A stretch of 64,000 nucleotides of DNA from Sipunculus nudus. Its lineage: Eukaryota > Annelida > Sipuncula > Golfingiida > Sipunculidae. Shown here in pieces: positions 63,263 through 64,000 of this stretch. A program made the translations under genes and the position numbers. The first letter of the stretch is position 1; each line of letters starts with the position of its first letter. The notes under the pieces were generated by a model. It was not told where the DNA came from. It made no database searches and was given only the letters and a program-made list of their open reading frames with translations. The stretch spans positions 14,569,508-14,633,507 of the forward strand of contig CM049313.1 of NCBI GenBank assembly GCA_026874595.1, read 5' to 3'.

Positions 63263-63488
63263 TGACACAAATCATTACTGCTGGACCTAGGAACTTCTTA
63301 CTGAACATCCAGAGATGTCAATAAATATCTCCTTTAAAGCATGAAATAAGGTCTCTTTGATCTATATCCTCGTAGCCCTGAGATAATTAAACATTTGATA
63401 CTAAACCTTCAATATCTCGATAATTATTGCATAAAATGTCATGAGTTTGTTTAGCTAATTGATAGCTGCTTAAAACTGATGGCGAGCG
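63263..63488 (-). repeat. Inverted repeat, right arm (pairs with 60381-60605)
   Basis: Reverse complement of the left arm; begins TGACACAAATCATTACTG and ends GATGGCGAGCG. Confidence 0.85.
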
Positions 63489-63672
63489 AGATACCAGGAA
63501 ATGGTTCACATGCCTTGACATGTTCATAGATACTATTTTGGTTAATAACTCATGTTACTTTTTTGCGATTTTGTGTATTTTTCAACCAAGGTAAGCTAAC
63601 TTGTTGTATCACTTGAAAGTTTGTAACTCCTAGCCATTTAAGTTTATTTGTTTTATAATCCGGGACGGATTA

Positions 63673-64000
63673 CTTTGAAAGGAGGGGGTGATGTAACGAG
63701 GGTTGAAAAACAAGTATTGCTGGCAGGGGCCTGTGTGACAGGTTTCCGGTTGTAAAGCGGGCTTCCGTCTGTCATACGGCTTTCCGCTTGTAAAATCGGC
63801 TTCCGCTTAGCTTCCTGCCTTCCGCCCGTTAATCGGGTTTTTGGAAGGGAAACTATTTAGGGGGGGGGGGGGGTTCTGGCCATGTCTAGGTCAGATCGTC
63901 GCCATAGCTCAACCGGTGCGCGTCACCCAGACAACAAACAGCTGATTTCGTCTAGACAGCCCAACTCAAAGTATAATTAACAGCATTTGGTGAGAAAAGC
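63673..64000 (+). mobile_element. Probable LTR start with polypurine tract (runs off the window)
   Basis: GAAAGGAGGGGGTGA (about 63677-63691) looks like a polypurine tract, and TGTAACGAGGG directly after it looks like the start of a Ty3/gypsy-type LTR. Inside are four to five ~20 bp repeats of GGCTTCCGCTTGTAAA type (63745-63840) and a G run (63861-63875). No coding part of a retrotransposon is visible upstream, where an unrelated repeat lies, so this is a fragment or an LTR with only a short piece of internal sequence. Confidence 0.45.

Noticed and set aside
63905-63916. TAGCTCAACCGG, a match to the tRNA A-box, suggesting a tRNA or SINE head
   Set aside because: No B-box (GGTTCGANNCC) at the needed distance and no cloverleaf could be drawn.

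Overview
The window looks like nuclear DNA of a marine invertebrate, most probably a bivalve mollusc. It is A+T rich and has spliced, intron-containing gene fragments with GT/AG borders. Long (TA)n tracts, Penelope-like and non-LTR retroelement relics, and minisatellites of a style familiar from bivalve genomes are also present. The species cannot be fixed from the sequence. There is no operon, CRISPR array or rRNA gene. Only short pieces of protein-coding sequence are present, and most are decayed.

Region 1 (1-20.7 kb) is a degenerate local array built around a GNAT-family acetyltransferase gene resembling histidine N-acetyltransferase (HisNAT/NAT16-like). The best copy (10991-13109) is spread over about five exons. 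A relic with only exon 1 lies at 1743-1910, and an internally deleted copy lies at 16692-17085. Flanking DNA was duplicated with the gene pieces, including a second tandem duplication (14.8-16.6 kb repeated at 17.9-19.6 kb). A Penelope-like element fragment with long inverted flanking repeats sits at 3.2-5.4 kb.

Region 2 (22.4-56.6 kb) is a tandem triplication of a unit of about 12 kb: unit 1 22372-34532, unit 2 34533-46804, and unit 3 46805-56612, which is truncated. Each unit carries (TA)n tracts, a minisatellite of about 46-56 bp, a minisatellite of about 140 bp containing an estrogen-response-element-like palindrome, and a fragment of a LINE endonuclease. Units 1 and 2 also carry an LTR-like 1.3 kb insertion and a three-exon gene of an uncharacterised, probably transposon-derived family. 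That gene is intact in unit 1 and has a premature stop in unit 2. Unit 3 has an empty site for the LTR-like insertion, lacks the gene, and ends inside a longer copy of the LINE endonuclease.

Region 3 (56.6-64 kb) holds the rest of the LINE endonuclease fragment, a probable second LINE 3' end, and further bivalve-type repeats. It also holds one good exon of a DEG/ENaC (amiloride-sensitive) sodium channel on the minus strand (61692-62101). A pair of 225 bp inverted repeats flanks that exon. The window ends in what looks like the start of an LTR next to a polypurine tract.

Family assignments rest on motif recognition by eye. No alignments or database searches were run, and repeat identities were judged by reading, not computed.
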